Source: Oscillibacter sp. (lineage in GTDB: Bacteria > Bacillota > Clostridia > Oscillospirales > Oscillospiraceae). Taken from it: a stretch of DNA of 64,000 bases. The stretch lies in NCBI GenBank assembly GCA_020025475.1, contig JAHHSA010000003.1:18287-82286 (forward strand), given 5' to 3'. A program made the position numbers and the translations under genes. Below the pieces are notes generated by a model. The model did no database searches. It worked only from the letters and a program-made list of their open reading frames with translations, and was not told where the DNA came from. This document shows positions 1 to 8,674 of the stretch, in pieces. Every line of letters starts with the position of its first letter. Positions within the stretch are counted from its first letter, which is position 1.

Positions 1-120
1 AGTGAAAATGGCGTCCAGCTCCTCGTCGGTCTTGTCCCAGGTCCAATAGAAATCGTTCTTGTACATATTATTTATATGCAGCTTTTCCAGATGCTTTGCC
101 AGCTCAACAGTCTTAGACAT
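1..120 (-). CDS. ygeW: YgeW-like carbamoyltransferase, N-terminal fragment
   Basis: Only the first 40 codons lie in the window; the gene runs off its left edge. The start is the ATG at 118-120, preceded by a clear AAGGAGA ribosome site. The N-terminus (MSKTVELAKHLEKLH, then a KNDFYWTWDK segment) resembles the opening of knotted carbamoyltransferases of the YgeW family, where an 'L.TW..S/T..EL' stretch precedes the carbamoyl-phosphate domain. It lies 89 nt downstream of ygeY on the same strand, the arrangement seen in anaerobic purine-degradation clusters of gut Firmicutes and in the E. coli yge locus. The neighbour supports the name as much as the sequence does. A GC-rich hairpin (172-192) lies between the two genes. 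Confidence 0.6.
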   Translation of the reverse strand, partial: MSKTVELAKHLEKLHINNMYKNDFYWTWDKTDEELDAIFT

Positions 121-209
121 AGTCAAATTCTCCTTAAAAATATGGAATAGTCTATCATGAAATGTCCGGGTCGGCGCGGCGCCCCCGCGCCGGCCACAGC
201 AGGTAACAA

Positions 210-1622
210 TTACTGAATCTCGTTATCGGTGAGAGACTGACGGAATTGTGTCACGTTGGTCTCCTTGTTCTCTTCCTTGTACAGGCCGGGAACAGCAGCG
301 TACAGTGCGGCGCAGGTCACAAGATCCTGCTTCCAGGTGATCTCGTTGGGGGCGTGAGCCTGAGACTCGGCACCGGGGCCAAACCCAACACAGGGGATGC
401 CATAGCGGCCCTGGATGGAGACGCAGTTGGTGGAGAAAGTCCACTTATCCGTCAGAGGACGCCCCTCGCGCAGGTGCATGGCGTCCTTTGCCATGTCAGC
501 ATCAGCAACACCGATGCGCTTGTCGCCCCACAGAGCGTGATGAGCGTCAACCAAGGCCTGAACATGGGCAGCGGTCTCCTTGTTAATCCAGGTGGGGAAG
601 AAAGCCTCTGTCTCATAAACCTCACCGGTCCAGGAGGGACGATCGTACATATACATGGAAACCTTGACGTCGTCGCCGTACTTCTTCACGCTGGGCAGCT
701 GGCGGATTTCATCCAGGCAGGAATCCCAAGTCTCACCGGCGGTCATGCGGCGGTCGATGGAGATAGAGCAGCCATCAGCCACAGCGCAGCGGCTGGGAGA
801 CGTGTAAAAGATCTGAGAGGTGGTGCAGGTACCACGGCCCAGGAAGCGAGCGTCCTCGTAGTGCTCGGGGTTGAACTTGGGGTTGAGCATCTTGACCAGG
901 CCCTTGATCTCGTCTGCATCGGAATCGCCGTTCTCGTTCAGTGCACGGACATCCTGCAGGATGTCTGCCATCTTATAGATAGCGTTGTCGCCGCGATCGG
1001 GAGCGGAGCCGTGGCAAGAGATGCCCTTGACGTCCACACGGATCTCCATACGGCCGCGGTGGCCTCGATAGATACCGCCGTCGGTGGGCTCGGTGGAGAT
1101 GACGAACTCAATCTTCTTCTGAGCCTCTTCCTTATTGGCAAAATACTTGTTGACGATGTACTGCCAGCACATACCGTCGCAGTCCTCTTCCTGGACGGAG
1201 CCGACAACCATGATTTTGTAGCCAGCGGGGATCAGTCCCAGATCCTTCATGATCTTGGCGCCGTACACTGCGGAAGCCATACCGCCCTCCTGATCAGAAC
1301 CGCCGCGGCCATAGATGATCTCCTCGGTCTCGTAGCCCTTGTAGGGATCAGCTTCCCAGTTATGGATGTTGCCAATTCCAACGGTATCGATGTGGGAATC
1401 GATGGCAATAATCTTGTCGCCATCGCCCATCCAGCCGATGACGTTGCCCAAGCCATCAATTTCCACCTTGTCGTAGCCAAGTTTCTCCATCTCCGCCTTG
1501 ATGCACATGACAACTTCCTTCTCCTCGCAGCTCTCGCTGGGATGAGAAATCATGTCACGCAGGAATCGGCTCATGTCAGCCTTGTAACCCTGGGCTGCTG
1601 CCTTGATTGCTTCAAAATCCAT
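210..1622 (-). CDS. ygeY: YgeY-type M20 metallohydrolase
   Basis: A 470-aa zinc amidohydrolase of the M20 peptidase family, matching YgeY ('selenium metabolism-linked hydrolase') in length and architecture. Metal-site motifs are visible: an AIDSHIDTV segment near residue 75, the [11 protein letters not shown] segment near residue 110, and an EEDCDG segment near residue 145. In the family the lid domain falls in the middle of the chain (here about residues 190-300). YgeY takes part in the anaerobic uric-acid/purine breakdown cluster of gut bacteria together with ygeX, ygeW, ygfK, ssnA and hyuA, of which only ygeW is visible here. The ATG follows GGAGGG at good spacing. A sigma-A-type promoter lies about 70 nt upstream, and a regulator is divergently transcribed from the same intergenic region. 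Confidence 0.85.
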   Translation of the reverse strand: MDFEAIKAAAQGYKADMSRFLRDMISHPSESCEEKEVVMCIKAEMEKLGYDKVEIDGLGNVIGWMGDGDKIIAIDSHIDTVGIGNIHNWEADPYKGYETEEIIYGRGGSDQEGGMASAVYGAKIMKDLGLIPAGYKIMVVGSVQEEDCDGMCWQYIVNKYFANKEEAQKKIEFVISTEPTDGGIYRGHRGRMEIRVDVKGISCHGSAPDRGDNAIYKMADILQDVRALNENGDSDADEIKGLVKMLNPKFNPEHYEDARFLGRGTCTTSQIFYTSPSRCAVADGCSISIDRRMTAGETWDSCLDEIRQLPSVKKYGDDVKVSMYMYDRPSWTGEVYETEAFFPTWINKETAAHVQALVDAHHALWGDKRIGVADADMAKDAMHLREGRPLTDKWTFSTNCVSIQGRYGIPCVGFGPGAESQAHAPNEITWKQDLVTCAALYAAVPGLYKEENKETNVTQFRQSLTDNEIQ

Positions 1623-1690
1623 AACGCACCCTCCACAATAATGATAAATTCAGCCTTTCAAATCGGTTGACCTTTGTTCGTTCTGTCTCT

Positions 1691-1718
1691 ATCATAGCAT
1701 AAACTTTTTAGATGTCAA
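1691..1718 (-). promoter_or_regulatory. Promoter of ygeY-ygeW
   Basis: On the minus strand TTGACA (1713-1718) and TATGAT (1691-1696) are separated by 16 nt and point into ygeY. The surrounding DNA is A/T-rich, and the promoter is nearly back-to-back with the promoter of the divergent regulator, so a regulator bound between them could control both. Confidence 0.7.
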
Positions 1719-1758
1719 ACAAAAAATTTGTAAACCAAAAAAATTTTTGAAATTTCCC

Positions 1759-1786
1759 TTGATTTCCACAAATTCTATGGTATGAT
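1759..1786 (+). promoter_or_regulatory. Promoter of the YheO/DAUP-type regulator
   Basis: TTGATT (1759-1764) and TATGAT (1781-1786) are 16 nt apart. The predicted transcription start near 1793 nearly coincides with the first ATG of the frame at 1796, which matters for the choice of start codon. Confidence 0.6.
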
Positions 1787-1795
1787 ATTTTAGGA

Positions 1796-2497
1796 ATGTT
1801 AGATACTGGAAATATTATTTTGCAGATAAGATGTATCAAAGGAGGATTTGCTACGGAAAGTATTAAGTTGGATATGCTTCGGCAGGTCGCCGAAGGAATT
1901 GCAGCTCAATTTGGAAGCGGCTGTGAAGTCGTTGTTCACGATTTGAGCCGTCACCCGGATCACACCATTGCTGTGATTGTCAACGGCCATGTCTCCGGAC
2001 GTAAGGTTGGAGACGGTGCGTCCACAGTTGTCATCGAACAGCTTAAGACCCACGACCCCGATCCCACAGACCACCTATGTTATCTCACCAAGACCCCCGA
2101 TGGAAAGATTTTAAAGTCCTCCACAATGTACATCCGCAATTCCAAGGGCAAAGTGGACGCCATTCTCTCCATCAACTTCGATATCTCCCGGCTGTTGATC
2201 GTGGAGAACGCCCTCCATGAGCTGACCTCTACTCAGCAGGCCGCCCAGGAGGCCGAGCCGGAGAAAATCGTGAAAATCAACGATTTGCTGGACGACCTGA
2301 TTCAGCAGTCTGTGGCCATGGTGGGCAAGCCCGTGGCCCTGATGACAAAGGACGATAAGGTGAACGCCATTCACTTCCTGAATCAGAACGGTGCCTTCCT
2401 GGTCACCAAGTCCGGTGATAAGATCGCCAAACACTTCGGCATCTCAAAATATACCCTCTACTCCTATATTGACGCGAAAAAGGACGAAGGTAAGTAA
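1796..2497 (+). CDS. YheO/DAUP-family PAS-HTH transcriptional regulator
   Basis: The frame encodes up to 233 aa. The N-terminal half has the YheO-like PAS signature (GSGCEVVVHDL, later ILSINFDIS), and the C-terminus is the helix-turn-helix of the same family (FLNQNGAFLVTKSGDKIAKH, then FGISKYTLYSYI). Members bind DNA and are thought to sense a small ligand; the divergent position suggests it controls ygeY/ygeW. The start is uncertain. The ATG at 1796 sits at the predicted transcript 5' end with no ribosome site. The strong AAAGGAGG (1838-1845) precedes an in-frame ACG (1853) by 7 nt, while the nearest in-frame TTG (1868) and ATG (1874) lie 22 and 28 nt away. Family homology begins near LDML at 1868-1879. 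The coordinates give the full open frame. Confidence 0.8.
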   Translation: MLDTGNIILQIRCIKGGFATESIKLDMLRQVAEGIAAQFGSGCEVVVHDLSRHPDHTIAVIVNGHVSGRKVGDGASTVVIEQLKTHDPDPTDHLCYLTKTPDGKILKSSTMYIRNSKGKVDAILSINFDISRLLIVENALHELTSTQQAAQEAEPEKIVKINDLLDDLIQQSVAMVGKPVALMTKDDKVNAIHFLNQNGAFLVTKSGDKIAKHFGISKYTLYSYIDAKKDEGK

Positions 2498-2523
2498 GCC
2501 TCGTCTATCATCTTGCAGAGCGC

Positions 2524-2567
2524 AGACAGCGAGGCGGTGTGACTGGAGTCACACCGCCTCGCTGTCT
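2524..2567. terminator. Perfect 20-bp hairpin between convergent genes
   Basis: AGACAGCGAGGCGGTGTGAC and its exact reverse complement flank a 4-nt TGGA loop. It lies between the convergent regulator gene and folD. Neither side has a good T-tract, so it is either a weak bidirectional terminator or a factor-aided one. Confidence 0.55.
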
Positions 2568-2626
2568 TAGTCATTCTGCCTGCTTTTCAAAAGGCAGGTA
2601 TTGTATGGTATCGGCCTTTTGTTGTT

Positions 2627-3472
2627 TTATTTCAAATTCTGATGAAGCTTGGCTGCGGTCAGCAGATTCTGCATCAACATAGCCCGGGTCATGGGCCCCA
2701 CACCGCCGGGAACCGGGGTGATGTAGGAAGCTTTAGACTCCACAGCTGCAAAATCCACATCGCCGCAGAGCTTGCCGCTCTCGTTGCGGTTCATCGCCAC
2801 ATCCATCACCACCGCACCATCCTTGACCATGTCAGCCGTGACGAAGTTGGTCTTTCCCACAGCAGAGACCAGAATATCCGCCTGGCAGGTGTAGGAAGCC
2901 AGTTCCTCCGTTTTGGAATGGCAAATGGTCACGGTGCCGTTTGCCTGTGTCAGCAGCATGGCCATGGGCTTACCCACGATGTTGCTGCGTCCCAGCACCA
3001 CACACCGCTTGCCAGAGACGGGGATGTGATACTCCCGCAGCATCTCCATGACGCCTGCGGGCGTACAGGGCAGGAACATGGGCTCACCAATGGAAAGCAA
3101 ACCCACATTCACCGGGTGGAAGCAATCCACATCCTTCTCCGGAGCAATGGCCCGGATGATCTCCTTTTCGTCCAGATGCCGGGGCAGGGGCAGCTGCACC
3201 AGGATGCCGTCCACTTCCGGGTCCTGATTCAGCTGGTGAACCAGATCCAGCAGCTCCTGCCGGGTGGTCTCCTCAGGCAGCTTGTGGCCGAAGCTGCGGA
3301 TTCCGCACTCGGCGCAGTCCTTTTCTTTTCCATTTACGTAAACCTTGGAGGCAGGGTCCTCCCCCACCAGTACCACAGCCAGGCCGGGTCTGCGGGGCAG
3401 TACTGCGACCTCCGCCGCCACACGGGCCTTCACCTTTGCCGCCAGCGCTTTTCCGTCAATTTTGATTGCCAT
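2627..3472 (-). CDS. folD: FolD bifunctional methylenetetrahydrofolate dehydrogenase/cyclohydrolase
   Basis: Converts 5,10-methylene-THF to 10-formyl-THF in two steps in the cytoplasm. At 281 aa it has standard length. Visible FolD motifs are the SKVYVNGKEKDC segment with the catalytic Tyr/Lys pair, DGILVQLPLP, the nucleotide-binding GRSNIVGKP, and the C-terminal PVPGGVGPMT signature. An upstream ATG at 3478 directly abuts AGGAGG with no spacing, so the ATG at 3472, 6 nt after AGGAGG, is preferred. It overlaps the end of lgt by 17 nt and is the last gene of the yfmF-yfmH-lgt-folD run. Confidence 0.95.
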   Translation of the reverse strand: MAIKIDGKALAAKVKARVAAEVAVLPRRPGLAVVLVGEDPASKVYVNGKEKDCAECGIRSFGHKLPEETTRQELLDLVHQLNQDPEVDGILVQLPLPRHLDEKEIIRAIAPEKDVDCFHPVNVGLLSIGEPMFLPCTPAGVMEMLREYHIPVSGKRCVVLGRSNIVGKPMAMLLTQANGTVTICHSKTEELASYTCQADILVSAVGKTNFVTADMVKDGAVVMDVAMNRNESGKLCGDVDFAAVESKASYITPVPGGVGPMTRAMLMQNLLTAAKLHQNLK

Positions 3473-4388
3473 GTTCATCCTCCTGTTTCTCGATCTCCGC
3501 AGAAGTGACCGCAGCTGTCCGATTTACCAGCAGATCGCTTCCGTCCCGTTTCTTAATCCCCAATTCATAGATGAGAGCGGCGGCAGAAACCACCACCATC
3601 ACCACACTCAACGCCTGAGAGACCCGGATGGGCTGACCCAGGAAGGTCCAGTCAAAGAGATACAGGCTGTCGGTCCGCAGTCCCTCCACCCAGGTGCGGC
3701 CGATGCCGTACCAGAGAAAGTAGAACCAGGTATTCTCTCCGTCAAACTTTCGATACTTGCTTACCACAAACAGCAACAGCAGCACACCCACCAAATTCCA
3801 GAGGCTCTCATAGAGGAAGGTCGGATGCACCTCGATAAACTCTGTGGTGCTGGTCCAGAGACGCATTCGCCAGGGCAGGTCCGTGGGGCCGCCGAAGGCC
3901 TCCCGGTTGATGAAGTTTGCCCAACGGCCGATGCACTGGCCCAGCATCAGGCCCATCACCGTCAAATCGGTCATGGCGGCAAATTTCAGCTTCTTGTGCC
4001 GGGTGAACAGGAAAGCCACCAGCGCACCGGCGATCACCGCTCCGTAGATGGCAATACCGCCGTCCCAGATGGCAACCATTTTTCCCCAGTCCAAACTGCC
4101 GTCCGCATTGCGGAAGCGGTCCAGGTAGAACAGCACATAGTATACCCGGGCACCTACGATGCAGGTCGGAACCGCCCAGAGCACCATATCCAGCACATTG
4201 TCCTCTGTCAGACCGAACTTACGGGACTGTTTCATACACAGCAGCAGGCCCATCAGCATAGCAAACGCCAGGATGATGCCATACCAGTAGATCCCGTGGC
4301 CGATGTGGATGGCGACAGGGTCCGGATTAAACTCCCAATCGCCAAGCAGGCCGGGAAAACTGATGGGCATATTTTTCATAACTGTCAA
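3456..4388 (-). CDS. lgt: Prolipoprotein diacylglyceryl transferase Lgt
   Basis: Integral membrane enzyme that moves diacylglycerol from phosphatidylglycerol onto the lipobox cysteine of prelipoproteins, the first step of lipoprotein maturation. The 310-aa chain has about seven hydrophobic segments and the Lgt signatures WDGGIAIYGAVIAG, GRWANFINREAFGG (the family's GR..NF.N.E motif) and HPTFLYESLWN. The frame opens with a TTG about 9 nt after AAGGAAG; the next ATG (4379) would remove three residues. It sits between yfmH and folD, which it overlaps. Its substrates probably include the lipoproteins encoded elsewhere in this window (DUF4097, GerMN). Confidence 0.95.
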   Translation of the reverse strand: MTVMKNMPISFPGLLGDWEFNPDPVAIHIGHGIYWYGIILAFAMLMGLLLCMKQSRKFGLTEDNVLDMVLWAVPTCIVGARVYYVLFYLDRFRNADGSLDWGKMVAIWDGGIAIYGAVIAGALVAFLFTRHKKLKFAAMTDLTVMGLMLGQCIGRWANFINREAFGGPTDLPWRMRLWTSTTEFIEVHPTFLYESLWNLVGVLLLLFVVSKYRKFDGENTWFYFLWYGIGRTWVEGLRTDSLYLFDWTFLGQPIRVSQALSVVMVVVSAAALIYELGIKKRDGSDLLVNRTAAVTSAEIEKQEDEHGNQN

Positions 4389-4418
4389 AACAGGATTCTT
4401 CCTTTCTAAAAGCAGCGA

Positions 4419-5684
4419 TTATTTGGGCACAATCTCAGAGAGAACCATGCGGTTTTCCACGATATTGTCTTTCAGGAACCGGAGCACATCCTCCTTGGTG
4501 ATACTGTCATACATCTGGGGGAAGCGCAGCGGATCATAGCCGTGAAAATAGCCCTCGGTGAGGCACACGGCGATGTTTTCAAAGGAGTTCAGGCCCCGTA
4601 GATTGGCGCCGATGGAAGCCCGCCGGGTCCGCTCGTAGAAGGCGGTATCCACACCCTCCCGCACCAGACGCTCTGCCTCCCCGACGATTTCCGCCGCCAC
4701 CCGCTGAGGCTCCTTGCACTCGCCGCCGGCGTAGAGGTAAGCGATACCCGGCATCATTTCATAAGTGCCGCCGAAGCTGGTGTTGATGATCCCCTCGTCA
4801 TAGAGCCGCAGATACAGGGGACTGGACTCGCCCAGCAGAATGTCACAGGCCAGATCTCCTACCAGATTCATCCGCAGGTACTCCTCTCCATCCGGGACAG
4901 GCTGGCACTTAAATCCTGCCAGGAACTGAGGGCAGGAAACCTCCATGGCCAGCTTGGTCTTCCGCTGGGCCACCTCCATGGGCTCGGTACCGTAATCTCT
5001 GGGGATCACCGGACCGCTCTCCCGGGGCAGTACCTCCCTGGCCAGGTCAAAGACATGGATCGGGTCCACGTTTCCCACCACCGTCAGCATCATGTTGGCA
5101 GGGGTGTAAAAGGCCTTGTGGCATTGATAGAGGGTGTCCGCTGTAATATGGGAGATGGACTCCACAGTGCCTGCAATGGGAATACGGGCGGTGGTTCCGC
5201 TGTAAAGAGCCTTCATCATGCGGACGTAGATCTGCCAGTCAGGGTTGTCCTCAATCATGCGGATCTCCTGACCGATGATGCCCTGCTCCTTGGCCACACT
5301 CTCCTCTGTGAAGTAAGGGACGGAAACAAAGGAGAGCAGAATCTTCAGATTCTCCTCAAAGTGATCCGTAGAATCAAAATAGTAGCCGGTCATGGCATTT
5401 GAAGTAAAGGCATTCGGCTCCGCGCCGTTCTTTGCAAGTTTCTGAAGGGCATTGCCCTCCTTGGTATCAAACATCTTGTGCTCCAGATAGTGGGCAATGC
5501 CCGCTGGCGTATCCAGCCACTTGCCATTCAGGCAGAACCGGGTATCCATGCCGCCGTAGCGGGTGGAGAAAAAGGCATATTTCTTGGCGTGGGACGGTCT
5601 GAGCACCACCTTGACCAGAAGGCCGTTTGGCAGGACCTCCTGATAGACCGACTCACCAATGCGCTCATAATAGGACTGATTCAT
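4419..5684 (-). CDS. yfmH: M16 peptidase YfmH (active-type subunit)
   Basis: A 421-aa M16 (insulinase/pitrilysin) protein. It keeps the inverted zinc motif HxxEH (HYLEH near residue 66) and the downstream glutamate region, so it is the metal-binding partner of the pair. NCBI families name such proteins 'EF-P 5-aminopentanol modification-associated protein YfmH'; in Bacillus the corresponding genes are tied to modification of elongation factor P. Its start overlaps the end of yfmF by 4 nt (ATGA), implying translational coupling and probable heterodimer formation, as in other split M16 enzymes. Confidence 0.85.
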   Translation of the reverse strand: MNQSYYERIGESVYQEVLPNGLLVKVVLRPSHAKKYAFFSTRYGGMDTRFCLNGKWLDTPAGIAHYLEHKMFDTKEGNALQKLAKNGAEPNAFTSNAMTGYYFDSTDHFEENLKILLSFVSVPYFTEESVAKEQGIIGQEIRMIEDNPDWQIYVRMMKALYSGTTARIPIAGTVESISHITADTLYQCHKAFYTPANMMLTVVGNVDPIHVFDLAREVLPRESGPVIPRDYGTEPMEVAQRKTKLAMEVSCPQFLAGFKCQPVPDGEEYLRMNLVGDLACDILLGESSPLYLRLYDEGIINTSFGGTYEMMPGIAYLYAGGECKEPQRVAAEIVGEAERLVREGVDTAFYERTRRASIGANLRGLNSFENIAVCLTEGYFHGYDPLRFPQMYDSITKEDVLRFLKDNIVENRMVLSEIVPK

Positions 5685-6949
5685 TCTGCCGTCTCCTTTC
5701 CCCGCAGGAAGTACACCGTATCCAGAGAGACCGTCTTCATGGCGTCAAAAATGCGGTCTGCGGTGATGGTGCGGACCTTTTCTGCCAGCACCTCCGGAGT
5801 CTCCGTCTGGCCGGTGGCCGCCTGTCCCAGGTAGAAGTTTTCCAGCCTGCCCTGGGAATCTTCCATAGAGGCGTATGCGTTGAGCAGCGTACTCCTGGCG
5901 CCCTCCAGCTCCCAGTCCTCCAGCTCGCCATTCTGAACGGCCTTCAGCTGGGCCATGATCTCGTCGTAGGCTCTCTGGAAGTTATGAAACTCAATGCCGG
6001 AGGACACGGTGATAAGGCCCTTCTGCCGGTGGAAGAGGGAAGACGCAAAGTAGCACAGTGACAGCTTTTCCCGCACGTTCAGGAAAAGTTTGGAGTTGCT
6101 GCTGCCGCCGAAGAGGGTGTTGCCCATCAGCAGAGCGGTGGTATCATCGCTGCCGCAGGTAAAGCCCATGCCAAGCTTGCCCTGGGTCACGTCCTTTACC
6201 TCAGTCACATGGCGAACCTGGGCAGGCGCTTTGTGGCGGCGGGTCAGGGCCACGTCCCGGATATTCTCACGTGGCAGCGTGGAGAAGGCTGCCCGAAGGG
6301 CATTTTCCACCCGCTCCTGGCTGGCGCTGCCGCTGTAGAAAAGCTCCAGTCGGGAGGTGGCAATCAGATCGGTGTAGAGGGTGTAGAGCTTCTTGGGCTG
6401 GATCTTTTCAGCACTCTCTTCATCGCCAAGGCGGCTGATTCCGTAGGGCTCCCCGGCGCACATCTCTTGCAGCAGGCGTCCGTCGGCATAGTCCCGTTTG
6501 TCATTGATGATGCTGCGGATGGCATCAATCAGATTGGTTTTCTCACTGTCAAAATAGGCATTCACGAACCGGCCCCGCTGAGTAACAGGATCACAGATCA
6601 ATTCACCCAGCAGCTCTGCCACCGGTTCCAGCAGCTTTTCACCGGCGGGGGCAAAGCTGTCGTCAATGAGGCTGGCCACAAAGCCCAGGCACTGATTCTC
6701 TCCCTTTTTCCGGACTGTGCAGTCAATGCGGGCACCATAGAGCTGATCCAGGCAAGCCGACATGGAGGCAAGGTCCGGGCAGGATACAGTGCCGCGACGC
6801 AGGACAGCAGGCAGCAGCGCCAGTGCGGAGGCACTGTCCTGTCGGATTGGCGTCACAAACTGTGCGGAAAGCAGGCTGGTTTTAAACTTGCAGGCCGGCA
6901 GATAGGTGAGATACACACCATCCGTCAGCCGTTTTCTGGTCACTTCCAC
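5681..6949 (-). CDS. yfmF: M16 peptidase-like protein YfmF (partner subunit)
   Basis: A 422-aa M16-fold protein without an HxxEH zinc motif. It carries the partner-type features, including a G-rich strand (GNTLFGGSSNSKLFLNVREK) and an R/Y-containing C-terminal region (SLCYFASS). This matches YfmF, the inactive partner of YfmH in the EF-P 5-aminopentanol modification-associated pair. The start is GTG, preceded by AAGGAG at 7-8 nt. It is the first gene of the operon with yfmH, lgt and folD. Confidence 0.85.
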   Translation of the reverse strand: MEVTRKRLTDGVYLTYLPACKFKTSLLSAQFVTPIRQDSASALALLPAVLRRGTVSCPDLASMSACLDQLYGARIDCTVRKKGENQCLGFVASLIDDSFAPAGEKLLEPVAELLGELICDPVTQRGRFVNAYFDSEKTNLIDAIRSIINDKRDYADGRLLQEMCAGEPYGISRLGDEESAEKIQPKKLYTLYTDLIATSRLELFYSGSASQERVENALRAAFSTLPRENIRDVALTRRHKAPAQVRHVTEVKDVTQGKLGMGFTCGSDDTTALLMGNTLFGGSSNSKLFLNVREKLSLCYFASSLFHRQKGLITVSSGIEFHNFQRAYDEIMAQLKAVQNGELEDWELEGARSTLLNAYASMEDSQGRLENFYLGQAATGQTETPEVLAEKVRTITADRIFDAMKTVSLDTVYFLRGKETAE

Positions 6950-7052
6950 GGTATCACTCCTTATAACTAGGATGATCCTTCCTACCTTTAACCATAGAAA
7001 GGTATAACTTTATGCAAAATAGTATAGCCTATTCTCCCCGTATCCGCAAGAT

Positions 7053-7092
7053 AAAAACATCCGCCGTGCAGAATTACACAGCGGATGTTTTG
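7053..7092 (-). terminator. Terminator of the M19 dipeptidase gene
   Basis: Arms AAAACATCCGC and GCGGATGTTTT form a stem; on the minus strand the stem is followed by a T5 run. It ends transcription coming from the dipeptidase at 7108. Confidence 0.75.
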
Positions 7093-7107
7093 TGTGGATT
7101 CAACCGA

Positions 7108-8076
7108 TTACCGCAGCAGACGCAGAAAGTTTTCACGGGCGATCAGCTCCAGTTCCCGCTGCTTCATGCCCAGCTTTTCCAGCTCCCACAGCAGATTTGC
7201 AGCGCAGGAGGCATTTTCCATCCCCCGGACTCCCTCATTGCCCGATTCCTCAAAAAATTCGCAGAAGTCAAAGCCACAGGCCACATGCTCCACCCCCATA
7301 ACTTCCACCATATGTGCGGCATGGCGGGCAAGCGTCTCCACCGTCTGCATCTGAGGATCTGCGTGAGCAAAACCATGGAAGGCATTGAGTCCCACCACGC
7401 CGCCGGTATCCCGGATGGCACGGAGCTGCTCATCACTGAGATTTCGGCGTACATCGCACAGGGCTCGGCAGTTGGAATGGGAGGCGATCACAGGCCCATT
7501 CGTCAGATCCATCACATCCCAGAAGCCGCCGTCATTCAGGTGGGAGACATCTACCAGGATTCCACGCTCCTGCATCCGTCGGACCGCCTGCTTTCCATAG
7601 ATGGTCAGACCTTTGTCCGGGTCTCCCCCGGCACCGGTGGCCAGGTCGTTTTCCTCATTCCAGGTCAGCATGGCAATCCTGACTCCCAGGTCCGCGTAGC
7701 CGTCCACACCCGCCACGCTCTCCTGCCCAATTACTGCCATACCCTCCACTCCCAGGAAAGCATAGATCTTCCCGGCACGGCGGGCCTGCTCCGCCTCTGC
7801 AGCAGAATGTACCAGCACCACATCGGGACACTCTGCCAGTTCCTTCTCCATGCAGCGGAGCATCAGACTGGTACGTCCCGCCTCCGTCTGGCCGCCCGGC
7901 ACGGAATACCAGAAGCTGCCCGGCGTCCGACTCACCCAGAGGGCCAGCACCAGACCGTCCACACCGCCTTTGCGCAGATGATCCAGATGGAAGCGCTCCA
8001 ATACTTGATGCTCCCCCAGAAGACGATGTCGGGTCACATCGTATAAAAGGTCCGAATGTCCGTCAAACAGTGTCAA
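7108..8076 (-). CDS. M19 (renal-type) membrane dipeptidase family protein
   Basis: A zinc dipeptidase of the amidohydrolase fold, about 322 aa, that cleaves L- or D-dipeptides. Metal ligands are visible: the DGHSD motif close to the N-terminus, the glutamate in FLGVEGM, the histidine in DVSHLND, and the SHSNCRALCDVRRNLSD signature. No signal peptide is seen, so it is probably cytoplasmic. The frame opens with a TTG at 8097, but a GAGG ribosome site lies 7 nt before an in-frame TTG at 8076, which starts the protein at MTLFDGHSD, where the family normally begins. It is monocistronic, divergent from ylxM, with its own terminator. Confidence 0.85.
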   Translation of the reverse strand: MTLFDGHSDLLYDVTRHRLLGEHQVLERFHLDHLRKGGVDGLVLALWVSRTPGSFWYSVPGGQTEAGRTSLMLRCMEKELAECPDVVLVHSAAEAEQARRAGKIYAFLGVEGMAVIGQESVAGVDGYADLGVRIAMLTWNEENDLATGAGGDPDKGLTIYGKQAVRRMQERGILVDVSHLNDGGFWDVMDLTNGPVIASHSNCRALCDVRRNLSDEQLRAIRDTGGVVGLNAFHGFAHADPQMQTVETLARHAAHMVEVMGVEHVACGFDFCEFFEESGNEGVRGMENASCAANLLWELEKLGMKQRELELIARENFLRLLR

Positions 8077-8229
8077 AATATCAGCCTCATTTCTCAAAGT
8101 TTCTGCACATTTTCAGTCTATGCAGTCTCTCCTTTCCGCATGATTCGTCCAGTATAGGCGATTTTTCCGCAACCTGCAAGGCAGACGTAACTTTTTCTGA
8201 CTTTTGTGCAATTTCTTTTCTTTTTTCCC

Positions 8230-8258
8230 TTGACTTTTTTTCCGGTTTCCTGTAAACT
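8230..8258 (+). promoter_or_regulatory. Promoter of the ylxM-ffh-rpsP-khpA operon
   Basis: TTGACT (8230-8235), a 17-nt spacer and TAAACT (8253-8258) lie about 45 nt before the ylxM start. The upstream region is T-rich. Confidence 0.7.
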
Positions 8259-8304
8259 ATCTTCCGTTGTAAAGCTTCCAAACTTTACAGAAAGGAGCGA
8301 ACCC

Positions 8305-8670
8305 ATGAAAAATCAGACGTACCGTATGACGATGCTCTTCGATTTTTATGGAGAGCTGCTTACCCAGCGGCAGAAAGAGCTGTTCGATCTCTATTATAAT
8401 GAGGATCTTTCTCTGGCCGAGATCGCTGAAAACGAAGGCATCTCCCGCCAGGGCGTCCGGGACGTGATCGTCCGGGCCGAGGCTGCCATGCAGGAGATCG
8501 AGGATAAGACCGGCCTGATCCGCCGATTTGAACAGATGCGCGGTCATCTGGACGCCATTGAAAACGCCGCTGAAGAAATCAAAACCATCAACTTCCGTCG
8601 GTATGAGGATCCCCGGCTCACAGAGCTGGCTTCCCTGATTTCCGACAAGATTGCTGCATTAAAGGACTGA
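8305..8670 (+). CDS. ylxM: YlxM, SRP-associated HTH protein
   Basis: A 121-aa protein of the YlxM/p13 family, which stimulates or modulates the signal recognition particle GTPases in Gram-positives. The sequence is a sigma-region-4-like helix-turn-helix: a TQRQKELFDLYYNEDLSLAEIA segment interrupted only by family-specific changes, then EGISRQGVRDVI, followed by a charged C-terminal helix. The ATG at 8305 follows AAAGGAG. It is directly upstream of ffh (4 nt gap), the conserved order in Firmicutes, so the two proteins are made together. Confidence 0.92.
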   Translation: MKNQTYRMTMLFDFYGELLTQRQKELFDLYYNEDLSLAEIAENEGISRQGVRDVIVRAEAAMQEIEDKTGLIRRFEQMRGHLDAIENAAEEIKTINFRRYEDPRLTELASLISDKIAALKD

Positions 8671-8674
8671 AACC

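Noticed and set aside
246..1670. A 474-codon plus-strand open frame
   Set aside because: It is the mirror of ygeY: GC-rich codon bias keeps the opposite strand open, and it has no ribosome site or recognisable motif.
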